Shown here: in pieces, positions 10,640-21,635 of the stretch
Layout of the letters: each line of letters starts with the position of its first letter
Position numbering within the stretch: the first letter of the stretch is position 1
NCBI GenBank assembly: GCA_006503535.1
Contig: QYRS01000007.1
Coordinates: forward strand, 930,001 to 994,000
Reading direction: 5' to 3'
Length of the DNA: 64,000 nucleotides
Source: Arthrinium phaeospermum
Lineage: Eukaryota > Ascomycota > Sordariomycetes > Amphisphaeriales > Apiosporaceae
The notes under the pieces: generated by a model
The model's database searches: none
What the model saw: only the letters and a program-made list of their open reading frames with translations
Told to the model about the DNA's origin: nothing
Program-made: the position numbers and the translations under genes

Positions 10640-12906
10640 CGCAAACCCCCTTAGCACCGCAGAATATATGTGGGATGTAGTTGGTTCGCTAACGGGGAAC
10701 CGAGATGTGCTCACCGCCAGAAACAGAAAAGCAAACAGGCCGAAAGAAGGAATTGAGTAGCCAGCCGCGTGTTCGTTTGGCCGAGGTGTGCTAAGGAAGG
10801 AACGGTGACCAGAAGGGTGACAAGTGCATCGAGGTTTGGCATCGCGGCAATTGGATGGTTTGGCGCGCACCGTTACAAAAGAGGCGGATGATGTCACCTC
10901 ACTAGTGCAAGGTCGGTCCTTCCATTTTTCGGCCTAGATCTGTTCTCGTCCTAGGCCCGGCTCCTTCCCTTACGGCCCGCTGGTGTAGCGTCCATTGACC
11001 ACTGTGGGGGATGATTTTCATGGACCCCAACTTGCACTCATCGCGAATTGATGTCGTTTGTTTTCCTATTCTGATACGTTCCATGCACATGTACTTGCCT
11101 ATGCACCATGCAGCGATGGCTGTAAAGATGGACAGAACAACATGCCGGTTTCCTACCAACTGTTTGCTCTCGGGTATAAGCCAGGCACGAAGGCACAGGT
11201 AAATATGCAGTGAGCGACGGGCCCCAATCAAACCTGGAGCAGAGACGCTCAATGGCCTCTGCCTTACTCGCAAGTCTCGAAGTGTCCGATTGCTAGCCTA
11301 CCCCCTACTCCATACATGGATCTCCAATGGGCTCATCCCCCTAGCCAGATTGCCAGATTGATACTCACGCACATACGGGGATTTGCAGGGGTCCGGGTCG
11401 TTTCGTGGCTCAAGCTCCCTTTCCCGTTGGCATTGGGACCCAGAGAGGATCTTCGAATCCGCGAGGGTTTCGTCTGTGCTGTGATGTGCCCAGCTCGAAC
11501 GACATGGCTTGGTTCACGTCGATGCCACGGTATCTAGATGAAGAAGTGGTCCCGTGTCTTGTTTCATTGATTGCTCTCAATATTCCCCGGCGTTTTGTAC
11601 AGATTCAGAGATCCTAGCCCTGAGCATTGGAAATTAATCTATCTTGCAACATACATACAAGGCCAGTCACAGGACCAATCTCGTTTCCCACCTCGGGCGT
11701 CGGCACTTCTCTCTCGCCAAGCAGCAGCCAAGTCTAGAGTACGAGCGAAGAGACGATACCACAAAGCGTGACCTGGATGGTTTTCGAGGTCATCTTTCCT
11801 CCACATGGAAATAGCTTGTCGTCGTGCACCGCCGCTTTTTCGCATCCAGCATATGGACTTGACCTGGTGGAGACGGCCACCCCATCAAGGCCCTCTGCCT
11901 ATCGTGTTCGCTGCCGGATGGCCTCATGGTCACAGTGGGATCCTCTGCGACCCCAGCCCTGTTGACATCCGCAACGGGAAGAGGGCACCGTTGATCGCGA
12001 CATCCGGCTGCAGCCATGGTACGAGTTTGATTGGTGCCTGTTGAGGTTTGGGCCCCCAAGCCCCTCTCCTTGTCGACCACCACAACCAACAAGCCAACCC
12101 AATGTCGCGGTTGATATGCAATTTAGCGGAATCCGCTAAGCGAGTCCACACGACCGCTTTCCGTAGCCGCGTTAATATATAGCCAGGCCCCTCATTGGCT
12201 GCTGCTGACCAGGGATGATATAGCAGATCCAAACTGCCGGAAACCGTCCTCAGTGAGTGCTATTGGAAGCTGGACGCAAAGATCGCCTATCCCATGCCGT
12301 TTTAGCATGAATGATTCATGTGCTGTCACTGGCTTTGTGCGAAATGACTCCACGTCCAACACCGGCATCTTTGCTGGGAGATGCTTGGTCCTAGAAACGT
12401 CCTGGGAATGATGTTTCCGGCAGCGCGACCCGTAGGACACACACCTTTTCCTGACAAGGGTCATTCATGTAAGGTAGGGGTGGACCTCTGCCCTATCCAA
12501 GGGGGGCCAGAATGGTTGGCAACTTCCAACGTTGGTTGGTGACACCACATATGCAGACATGGGAGAGAACCCCATCCCATCATTGACTCGAAGTTACTCA
12601 TTCGCCTCCCATGGGGAGAGACAGGGTTGATGACATCGGGTCATGCTTGGACGAACTCCACTCGGTCCGGTGCTTGCCCAGCACCATTTCGGCCTACTCC
12701 TCCACTTGCAGGAAAGCCATATGGGATCCTGCTTCCCCTTGCCTTATGTCGGGCCATGGGCGTCCACTCCCCTCCAGCCTTGAGAGCCTTATATATCTAC
12801 CGAGTCTCGGCGCCACATGCACACTTCCTCACCGTCCTACTCAAGGGTCCTTTCTGTTGTTTGGCCACGCTCCAAGCCAAGATATGAAGAGACGATAGAC
12901 GACAAA
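10640..12906. other. Spacer, divergent promoters of lipase and RTA1-like gene
   Basis: 2.3 kb without a supported gene. Open frames on both strands are short and overlap each other without motifs. The last ~300 bp before 12907 is pyrimidine-rich, consistent with a promoter and leader of the RTA1-like gene. Confidence 0.5.
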
Positions 12907-14053
12907 ATGGTGGTGACTACAGGAAACTGCAGCACGGCCGTCGGCTGCTCCGAGACCTTCCTTCACAAGCCCTCGCTCGCTGGCTCTGTCGTTTTCCTGG
13001 CCGTATTCGCGATCCTGATACCTATCGCCTTTGCGCTGGGCGTTCGCTACCAGACCTCTGTCTTCGCTACCATCATCATCACAGGACTGGCACTGGAGGT
13101 GCTCGGCTACATCGGTCGACTTCTTCTAGCAGTAGACGACGCTTCAACACATACAGATTTCATCTTGTTCCTGGTCGGGACGATACTGGGCCCGACCATC
13201 ATATCCTTAGCCTTGTTTCGACTTCTTCCACCGATTGTGGCAACGTACGGAGACGGATTTCGAGCATGGAGGCCACAGTGGCACAATTCCGTCTTCTATG
13301 CATTCACGGCCGTCTCTGCTGTCTTGCAAGTGGCCGGTGCCGTCATGGCCACTGTACCGACAGATGCTAATACGGTAAGTCCAAAAACCAGACCGGAAAC
13401 CGAAGGGCGGATATTGACCAGTCCTAGCTTAACATTGGAATACGCCTCCTCGTGGCTGGGCTTGCCATACACGTGTCAAGCATCCTCCTATTTGCGCTCC
13501 TCGGTTTGCGCTTCGCTCTCGCTGTGCACCAACGAAAAGATATACTCCACGCGAGCAAATTGACGGTGCACAACACTCAGAGGTTCAGAGTATTCTTGAT
13601 CGGTAAGTCACCATACTTAATACTAAACGAATGACCTTTCTGACCGAAGTCAAAGGTCTATCTCTTGCGGTACTGCTGCTTGCGATCAGAGCGATCTATC
13701 GAATCGTCCCCGTTTCCGAGGGCTTTGGCAGCTCCTTAGCCCAGGACGAGGTGCTCTTCCTGGTGCTGGACGGCGTGATGGTCGCCGTAGCTGCGGTCGC
13801 AGCTCTTGCCTCCTTCCCCGGCAGACTTCTCGGCACGACGCTGCCTTCGGCCACGATCCAGGAACGCCGGTTTGCGAGCAGGCCCGAACGACCGTATCCT
13901 AGCGCGCCCGTTCAGCTGCAGCCTACGTACGCCCCTACGCACTACCGCCAGAGCATCAAGTCGAGCAAAAGCTACTCGCCCCGCCAGAACCCCTCGCCTC
14001 GCAAATACAACTCCCCGCAGCAGAATATGGTGGACAGCGAGGCTCTTTGGTGA
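12907..14053 (+). CDS. RTA1-like seven-membrane-segment protein
   Basis: Three exons (12907-13374, 13428-13602, 13650-14053) join in frame into 348 residues; the second intron carries a TACTAA-type branch site. The product is a polytopic membrane protein of the RTA1 family (PF04479), fungal proteins linked to resistance to toxic lipids and amphipathic drugs and to lipid translocation at the plasma membrane. About seven hydrophobic segments are visible: SVVFLAVFAILIPIAF near residue 30, then segments near 55, 85, 135, 165, 210 and 250. Conserved-looking family features are GYIGRLLL in segment 2 and the VKGLSLAVLLLAIRAIYRIV block in exon 3. The C-terminal ~70 residues are a hydrophilic, basic, Ser/Pro/Gln-rich cytosolic tail. 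The N-terminus (NCSTAVGCS) could be extracellular and glycosylated. Transport versus receptor-like function is unresolved for the family. Confidence 0.9.
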
Positions 14054-15638
14054 TTCAACAACAACCATCAAGCTCTCGCCGTTGGTTCCTGATTTTGAAA
14101 TTCAAGTCATAGCGCACATGCAAAGATACCCCTATACACCTTTTTCGCACTTCACCGATGGAAATCGGCCCTTGGCATTGAAACTGCTGGAGGAGCCGTA
14201 GTGCCAGGGGCTAGGGCAGGCCCGGGTATTGGTTCTCTACTTACTTAGTCACATAGTTCAGCATTTGGGGCGGGATATTGTGTTTTCATTTGGGATTATT
14301 GTCTATATGGTCACTTTCGACCTGTCGCTCATTGATACCAAAGCTCTTGTATGGAGTTCCGGATAATGATACTCAAATTGGATTACTTGGTTGACTTTGG
14401 TATACTTGCGTTTCAAAACTAAACCCGAGTGGATGAAATGTATCATTGTACACCTTCTGGTCCCGAGTGGCTATCGGTCTTCGTAACGTAGTGATATTTT
14501 CTGCAGGATAGAACTCCGTGAATACCTTTAGTCCACGTTGAGTAGGCACAAATCGTTGGATCATCCTTGAACCATATCACTCTAGACTACCCACTCACCA
14601 TGGCTTATGAACATGACTCATCTTACAGCGGACCAAATAGTTGACACCGCTTCATCAAGGGAACCGTCACATGTTCTCCCTACGTCTACGTCAACACACA
14701 TTCGCCAGTCCACCTTGCGCGTTTAAGCGCACTGTGGAACAGTTGACAGGCAAACAAACAATGCTTGACATACAAGCATCGAGAGCATAATGGACTAGGG
14801 TTATTGGTTCTGGACCACCACTATCCTCACAACTACCGAAGGCCAATCGCGCGGCTCGGTATGCGTGTGATGGGGAAGCAAGGGATCGCCGAGAGGCGGG
14901 CGGGAGGCGTAAAAGAAGCCAAGCAGTAAGCGAGTCACACTCCTTCGTTTTCCAATCAGGGCCCGATGTCTGCTTTCTATTTCGGACGATCTCTGTATGT
15001 TTCAGGTATAGGTACATACAACCGAGGTGAGACTCATCTTTGGCGACACGTGGAGGTGGTGGGCGCGAGTGCCGTAATGTGCGTTGGCGCCAGGAATAGG
15101 GGGTGTGGCGGGTGTGCTTGAGGGCGGGCGCGGCAGGCGATGGCTGGGGAATGAACACGGAGGATAATCATGACGTCTTGAATATACCATACGTTTACTC
15201 GTTGCACAAAATCATTTCACTGAATTTTGCCGCCTCAAGAATCGTTTTCGTCCTTGCTTGAATCTACATGTTGCCACGAAGTCCCATACTCATATGCAAC
15301 AGAGACGAGAAGGCACGGCAGCCCAGACCTGCCCTATTTCTGTAAGGGGCCGTGACTTGACGTATACATGCACAGAAAACACGTATAAAATTGATGATCA
15401 AGACTGGGAGGTTGACAAGAATAGGAGGCTAGAGTCCCCTAACTGACTTTGGTTTGACTATTGTGCCATCATATGATGTTCGACAGACCCCCATCAACTG
15501 CGGTCCTCAAGGCTAACGCTACATTCAAAGAGCACTCAGGTACAGAAGAGGTCTCCAAACTGGATTCTTCATCATAAAATTCATGTTCTACTTAGCTGGT
15601 GTCTATCGTCTAACCATGCTGCCTGTCCGATTCCAAAA
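14054..15638. other. Spacer without a supported gene
   Basis: Convergent 3' flanks of the RTA1-like gene and the dehydrogenase. The longest frame (14691-15158, minus) is low-complexity and lacks motifs. Nothing else seen. Confidence 0.45.
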
Positions 15639-16520
15639 TCATAGGCTCGGCTTCGAGGGCGGGTGCAACCCGCCCTTGTCGGGCGTCTTGTTGCCGAGCC
15701 TGCCCTCGTCAATGTACTTCTGCAGGTAGTCGATGACGCCGGGGTCCTGGAGCCCACGCTCCTTGATGTAGTGCTGCTCGATGTAGGAGACGGTGTCGAG
15801 CCCGACGAGGTCCATGCCGCCGCAGGGCGGGATCTCGCTCTTGACGAACATCTCGTGCCAGACGGCGTCGAGGTCCTCGGGGGTGGCGACGCCCTCGGCC
15901 AGCACCTGGAGCGACTCGCGCTTGATGGCGGCCCAGATGCGGTTAATCACAAAGCCCGTCGACTCCTTGTGCGCCCAGACGGGCACCATGGTGAGCGTCT
16001 TGAGCATGTCGAGCAGCCAGGGGAAGATGGCCTCGTGCGTGTCGCCGCACGTCATGAGCTCGACGACCCGGTTCCGCGGCGGGATCATGTAGTGCATGTT
16101 GAGGAGGCGGGCGCGCGTCTCGGGCCGCAGGTGCTGGCACATCTCGCGCGACTTGTAGGACGACGAGTTGGTCGTCAGGACGGCGTCCGGGGGCGCCAGC
16201 CGCTCGAGCTCCGAAAAGGTCTCCTGCTTGATCGGCAGCTTCTCGGGCACGCACTCGACGACGATGAAGGCGTTCTGCACCGCCGGCGCGAGCTCCTCGA
16301 ACGTCTCGACGCGCAGGTCCGAAGCCTTCACGTCCGGCTTGTAGTCGCAGGCGTGCTCCTGGATGTACTCGCGCGCCGCCGCCAGCTGCTTCGCGTCCGG
16401 GTCGCGCAGGTGCACCAGGTAGCCGCCCGCGGCCCAGACGGCGCCGATGCGGCGCCCGAGGACGCCGGCGCCCAGGATGGCGATGCTTCTGTTTTCGGTG
16501 GGTGGGTTGGTCCACGACAT
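15639..16520 (-). CDS. 3-hydroxyacyl-CoA dehydrogenase family / lambda-crystallin-like
   Basis: Single-exon, 293-residue soluble dehydrogenase with very GC-rich third positions. The N-terminal Rossmann domain opens with ILGAGVLGRRIG (GxGxxG at 17-22) and has the NAD-contact segment VVECVPE near 88. The catalytic His-Glu dyad of the family is present: His143 in NMHYMIPP and Glu154 in VVELM; Ser119-121 and Asn193 (STGFVINRI) fall in substrate-contact positions. The C-terminal helical domain carries GGMDLVGLDTVSYI. Its length and single C-terminal domain match fungal 3-hydroxyacyl-CoA dehydrogenases and the L-gulonate 3-dehydrogenase (lambda-crystallin) branch rather than the multifunctional beta-oxidation enzyme. 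It catalyses NAD-dependent oxidation of a 3-hydroxy acid or its CoA ester; which one cannot be told. No C-terminal peroxisomal SKL signal is present (it ends SKPSL). Confidence 0.88.
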   Translation of the reverse strand: MSWTNPPTENRSIAILGAGVLGRRIGAVWAAGGYLVHLRDPDAKQLAAAREYIQEHACDYKPDVKASDLRVETFEELAPAVQNAFIVVECVPEKLPIKQETFSELERLAPPDAVLTTNSSSYKSREMCQHLRPETRARLLNMHYMIPPRNRVVELMTCGDTHEAIFPWLLDMLKTLTMVPVWAHKESTGFVINRIWAAIKRESLQVLAEGVATPEDLDAVWHEMFVKSEIPPCGGMDLVGLDTVSYIEQHYIKERGLQDPGVIDYLQKYIDEGRLGNKTPDKGGLHPPSKPSL

Positions 16521-17537
16521 GATGGGCGGTTTCTTTATTTTTTTTTTGTTTCAGATGTGGTAGCTAGGTACTACGGCGACAGTATATGCAGGAAGCTCTG
16601 CCGAATTTTCTGAGGTAATAGGTACGATCGGCCCGGTCGCCTTTTTATACTTTGAGGTTTCATCGTATGACGCCCACCTGGGGCAGCAGGGGGTTGCCCC
16701 TTAGACATCCACCTCTGCTGCAGCGTTGGCAGGTTGAGTGGATGTGGCCTCTGGGGCATGACCGCATGAACCGCAACTGCCGAGCTGGACACTGCCGAGT
16801 CGCGGAATTACTTAATCAATCGGTCCTTTGAAGCGAGCATGAATTCCGAGATGCGGTCAGTACGTGCCCAAACCTGCAATCCAGGTCATTACGGCATCTT
16901 CGGAGCATGATGGTCGTTGGCGTGGTGGCCCAGTTGCCAGCAGAGGCTAGAGCTAGCGTTGTGGACGGCGCCGTTGAAGATGTGGGTTGAAGTGGCACTT
17001 TCCGAGGTTCTCGGAATCTGAAGCGGGGCATTCCAACGTGGCAGACTTTACTGAGTCGCCGTCAAGCCCTGCTCGGGCTTTAGGAGGTTTCGATACAGGG
17101 AGGATCCGTACCAGATAGCAAATGGCAGACAAAGTTGATTTCGGGACTGCATGCGGCCGCGAGCTCCAATTATAGTCGGCATCTCGTGAACGGATGGATC
17201 AAGATATGCAGACACGACAGCATTATTTGGCGTGTTTGTCGGGTTTGGAAACAAGTTGATACAGACTGTACGCCAAAGCTGCCATCGTGTAGTTGTCTCC
17301 TGAGCCTCCGAGACGCGGGCGCCGAAGCGGCGTCTACCGAAGACGGAACGCTTATCTTATCTCGATATTTGGAGGTGCCATCTCAAGATGTTGGGGACGT
17401 TTTGTTCGAGTGATTGCAATACCTCGTGTATACGTCAATTGAGAAAAAGAAGAAGAAGAATAAGAAGAGGGAGGAAAAAGATCGTTCTCGACAATTAGAC
17501 TTGCATCGTTGGGCTTTTTGCATTGAATTCGGTCGCC
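16521..17537. other. Divergent promoter region
   Basis: Lies between the minus-strand dehydrogenase and the plus-strand dihydroorotate dehydrogenase-like gene, so it probably carries both promoters. A T-rich run sits at ~16533-16552 just upstream of the dehydrogenase start and an A/G-rich tract (GAAGAAGAAG type) at ~17443-17478 upstream of the other. No additional gene seen. Confidence 0.5.
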
Positions 17538-18551
17538 ATGTCCCACAGTGTGCCTCGAATCGGCATATCCCCGCCGCTGCTCAACTCCGCATGCCCATGG
17601 GCTACCACCCTGGAAGACCTCAAGGCACTCTTCCATTGCTCGTTCACGGGGGCCATCACCATCAGAACATCTTTACTCAAGGGGTTTCAACATGATCCTG
17701 AGATACACCAGTACACCTTCTTCGACCCGGTAACGCATGCTAGCAACACGGAGTCTGGGCCGTCATCCTCTGGTCTCGTCCAAGAGACAGCAAGTCTCAA
17801 CACATTGGGTTACAGCCCAATTCCACTGGAGACGTATCTTTCCTATATCAGTGACATATCTGCGGAGCTGTCAGAGCCGACGAACAAGTTGGTTATCATC
17901 TCGGTAACCGGCACACCTGACGAGGTGGCCGAATGTTATCGTCTCATTGCGGAGCACAGCGTCAAGGTTAACATGCCATTGGCCATGGAGGTCAACTTGA
18001 GCTGCCCGAATATACCCAACGCGCCGCCGCCAGCGTACTCCGGTGCAGCTCTATCGCGTTACCTGAATACCCTTCAACCTCTAATTAGCTCAGCGCCTGA
18101 GGTCCCCCGTCTCCCCTTCGGGCTCAAGACGCCGCCTTATACTTACGCCGACCAATTCAGGACTCTTATGTCCGCTCTTGAGTGTGGGGATACTTCATGT
18201 CCTGTCAGCTTTTTGACAGCCACCAATACGCTGGGCTTGTGCCTTGTGTTGGCCGGCCCAGACTGTTCCTCGGGAGCGCCTCGGCTCCCTGGGTCAGGTA
18301 TAGGCGGGATGGCCGGGGCACCTTTGCATCCGCTGGCGCTGGGCAATGTAGCTACTCTCAGGCAGATGTTGGATCAAAGCGAGATGACCAAGCATGTGGA
18401 TATCATCGGTATAGGGGGCGTCGAAGACTATTCTGGGTACACAAGAATGAGAGGGGCAGGTGCCATGGCGGTTGGCCTTGCTACTGCCTTGGGTAGGAAA
18501 GGAATCAAGGTTTTCGAGGAAATCGGGGCGGGCATTAATCACTCCCATTGA
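17538..18551 (+). CDS. Class 1A dihydroorotate dehydrogenase-like flavoprotein
   Basis: Single exon of 337 codons starting at CCATGTCCC. The sequence follows the soluble class 1A dihydroorotate dehydrogenase pattern (FMN, fumarate-type acceptor in characterised members). The central EVNLSCPNIPNAPP block carries the catalytic-position Cys156 and Asn158. FMN/phosphate elements follow: TATNTLGL, a Gly-rich GSGIGGMAGAPLHPLALGNV near 255, and IIGIGGVEDYSGY with GAGAMAVGLATAL near the C-terminus. No mitochondrial presequence or membrane segment is present, in contrast to the class 2 enzyme that normally serves pyrimidine synthesis in filamentous ascomycetes, so this is likely an additional cytosolic paralogue. 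One key difference: the position aligning with the orotate-contacting Lys of class 1A enzymes appears to be Arg43 (TIRTS). The true substrate is therefore uncertain. Confidence 0.85.
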   Translation: MSHSVPRIGISPPLLNSACPWATTLEDLKALFHCSFTGAITIRTSLLKGFQHDPEIHQYTFFDPVTHASNTESGPSSSGLVQETASLNTLGYSPIPLETYLSYISDISAELSEPTNKLVIISVTGTPDEVAECYRLIAEHSVKVNMPLAMEVNLSCPNIPNAPPPAYSGAALSRYLNTLQPLISSAPEVPRLPFGLKTPPYTYADQFRTLMSALECGDTSCPVSFLTATNTLGLCLVLAGPDCSSGAPRLPGSGIGGMAGAPLHPLALGNVATLRQMLDQSEMTKHVDIIGIGGVEDYSGYTRMRGAGAMAVGLATALGRKGIKVFEEIGAGINHSH

Positions 18552-21500
18552 TAGGCATGGTCCAGGACCATTACCCAAGTTGTTCCGTCTGCCTGTACTA
18601 TGAACCTGCTATCCAGCGGCGCATCTTGTCATATATCTGCCAGCACCTCGTTAAGCACTGACGGTCACACTGCGTGCCCTACTTGAGATTAGAACCGAAC
18701 CCAAGGTCGGTTCGCACCAAGCCACTACCATCTTCCATGCCGTCCATCTGCAGAGCCACTATCGAGATGGCTCTTCGCTTGTTTGCGGGATGTGACATGC
18801 CAATACATGGGTCGATCGTTATCGAGACACCTCAGACGAAGCATGCTTATTCCGGACCTAGATGCTGTCCACCAATCGACCTTCTCAAGAACACAATGGA
18901 TTGCCCGTGAGTCATGCTGCTGAGAATCGCATATAGAGACGACGTCGGTACCATAGAAAATGCCAAGGCAATATGTATTGTATTTGGGATGTCGGGACCG
19001 CGAACCGTTACCTTCTGTGCCAAACCTGGTCGACTCCGAGGCGGGTGATTGGCGGAGAAATCGAGAACAGACGGCCGACCCCAAGTTTTGGAATCATGTC
19101 AGCTACACGCTAAGCTGGCCCCACTGAAGAGAGACCCCTCAGTCCCATCTATCATTGGATTCAGAAATGTCCGATGCAGTAGGTAGCGGGACAGAAAGCA
19201 ACATCAAACATTGAAGTAGATACTTCTGATTGTAGGTAAGAAGATGCTTATGCTTGAAAGACACCAGGCATAAACTCGGGCTGTATAATTGTGCCAATAT
19301 ACGCAATGATGCCATTCACGATATCGCAAGGCGATAGCCAATAGAAATGAAACGAAACGAAACAGAACGAAACGGGATAAGTATACAGAGGCGCAGCTTG
19401 AATAGTATCATACATCGCACGTTCACTCGCCCACTCTCACGCCTCGGCGTCCACATATTTCTACACGTTTAAGTAGAAGAAGACCCACCGACCGTATGTG
19501 CTTTTCAGTCTGACATGGGGCACATATACATACATCTTACATTGATTCGAAGAAGCATGAATAGGGAATCGATGTGGGAGCGTCGTGACTGGAGGAAAAG
19601 GCCTATCAGACACAAGGTGCATGACTCCGACACTCCTGCCCTTCCATTTTTAAGCTGAAACCCCAGGAACGTATGTTGACAGCCTGCCAATAATTTATCC
19701 GGCCACCAGACAGGTTACGGTTATGTAACGTCTCAAGCAGGAGCAGATAGAGTGGAAGGAATTCCGCTACACCACCATTCAAATGAAACATTTCAATCAA
19801 GAGGTGACCGATCCATGGTTCAGTATGTTGCACATCGAGAAGTAATGCAGTGCCATCCCGTAGATTTTCCGGTGTTGTTCTTGATAGACACCCAGCATGC
19901 TAGGAAAGTGCGAAGTAGGAAGCGGTCGTGATAGTACGGTACATCTTGTATCAACATGAAAATGCGCATGCGAGCACTGCCCAGGACTTTACCCCACCGT
20001 TCCTTTGGGTAGGGGTTAGCTTTTTGAATGCCTGCCTTTATTTTTGGGGCTTCCGCTTATGGGAAGAGCTCAGTTCCAATTCTGCGGATTATCCACTCGG
20101 ACATTGACACCTCACAGCCTGGATGCAAACCAAGTTTCCCCTATTCAATTCTAGCTAGATGTCCAGACTTCACAATGAGAGGATTGATGTTTTTATTTAG
20201 CAATGGGCAACGGTAGTATACAATACTGTAGCCCAGGTGAAACGATTCAATCCCAATCCTCCAAGCGTCGGTGAATTATCCCGCCTTGAGCTTGGCGTGC
20301 TGATGGGGGACCACATTCCCCACGGGCTAATCCATGCCCCCCAAGCATCTCCACGAACTCTCTCAGATTCGCTCGACTAGTACAAGTGTCGCGCAACTGC
20401 AGGGGGGGTTCAGAATCGGGAACTGGGGACTGTCTGCATTGGGTTCCTTTCAACGTTGAGGCGAGGGAATCGCCATTCGCTTGCTTGTATGCGCTCGCCC
20501 TCCCACAGTCAGTCCATTCATTCATGCCTGGCCTATTCAGCCTGCCTGGGTTCTCAGGGCAATTAGGTACGTAGGCCTTGGTATTACCCGACTTTATCCA
20601 TCCAGTACGCGAAGGGGAGATTTATCAGACTCTTCTCGCCTGGCAATCAGAAAGAAAGAGAAAGGACTCCCTATGATAAGCTCAGATCTAAATCTCCGAC
20701 CGTTTGGTTTCGAAAGGGAAACAAGAAACAACATCGAAGATCAACAAGAGAACCGGCCTTGTTTCAAGGTTTACTACCCCGGCAACCCCCTCCCAGACGA
20801 GCCACCCCGACCCCGGCAGCCTGGCCTGACAAGAGAGGTGGGCTGAGAGGCTCATCCCCAGTCGAGCAACCCGATTGCGCCGAGGCCGACCAGTCCTGGA
20901 GAATCCTGCGATTTGGTAGCTGGAAGAATTATAGCCACGGCTTCTTGGGGACAAGTCACAGTCAGCCCTGTCCGCTCCCATCTATTATTCCGGCCCAGCT
21001 ATCTTATCTCGCCTGCTATAGGTAGGACTGCTTCGCCAGTCACCGTTGTGTCCCCTCCGCGGTTTGCGACGCTGTGCTCCCAAAGCAGGCCCTACCTCGA
21101 CTTAGTATCCATCCTAGAGACGCACAGCGTCAAGAAAGGCCACCATCCACTGAAGATCATCACGGCCGATTCACACCCCACCTTTTTGTGACAGGTGACA
21201 GCGTCGCGTCTGCAGTCTATTACCACCAATAACCCGCTGGTTCGTTCCCACCTTGCGATCTTCCCCGGTTCCCAGATTCTCACTCATCTAGTCTAGATAT
21301 ATGCCCGTTACAAGTGCCGGCACTCTCTCCAGCATCTTTCGCAGCAAGCGTGGCCGCATATATGACCTAGATTGGTGTTCCGCATCAACTCTACCCCGTC
21401 AGTCGGCCTATGCGATATCCAACCTTCAGACCATAAACCGTCTTTCCTAGAGCACGCGGTAGCCTCTCCATCATCTTGAGGCTAGGGTTTGCCTGTGGGC

Positions 21501-21635
21501 AACAAAACCAGTGGAGGAGTTATTCTCGAGTTGTGCTCATCCTGATTTGGAATTGTATTGGCGGATCCCAGCCGGACCTTGAGGACTAGCTTGCGGCGTT
21601 GTTGGTATACACGCCTCAGGCCCTCCACACGCAAC
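18552..21635. other. Spacer upstream of quinate-repressor-like gene
   Basis: 3.1 kb with no supported gene. A (GAAAC)n-like run occurs at 19348-19375. I looked for an upstream exon that could supply a shikimate-kinase P-loop for the following gene and found no GxxGxGKS/T coding pattern. The frame of the next gene is open back to 21558 but has no ATG before 21636. Confidence 0.5.
19348..19375. repeat. GAAAC-type pentanucleotide microsatellite
   Basis: Four to five imperfect units of GAAAC with one GAAACA/GAACG variation. A short simple-sequence run in a spacer, with no coding context. Confidence 0.8.

Noticed and set aside
15663..16613. 316-codon plus-strand open frame
   Set aside because: It is antisense to the 3-hydroxyacyl-CoA dehydrogenase; its Val/Leu/Asp/Arg-rich composition comes from GC-rich third positions of the real gene, and it has no motif.
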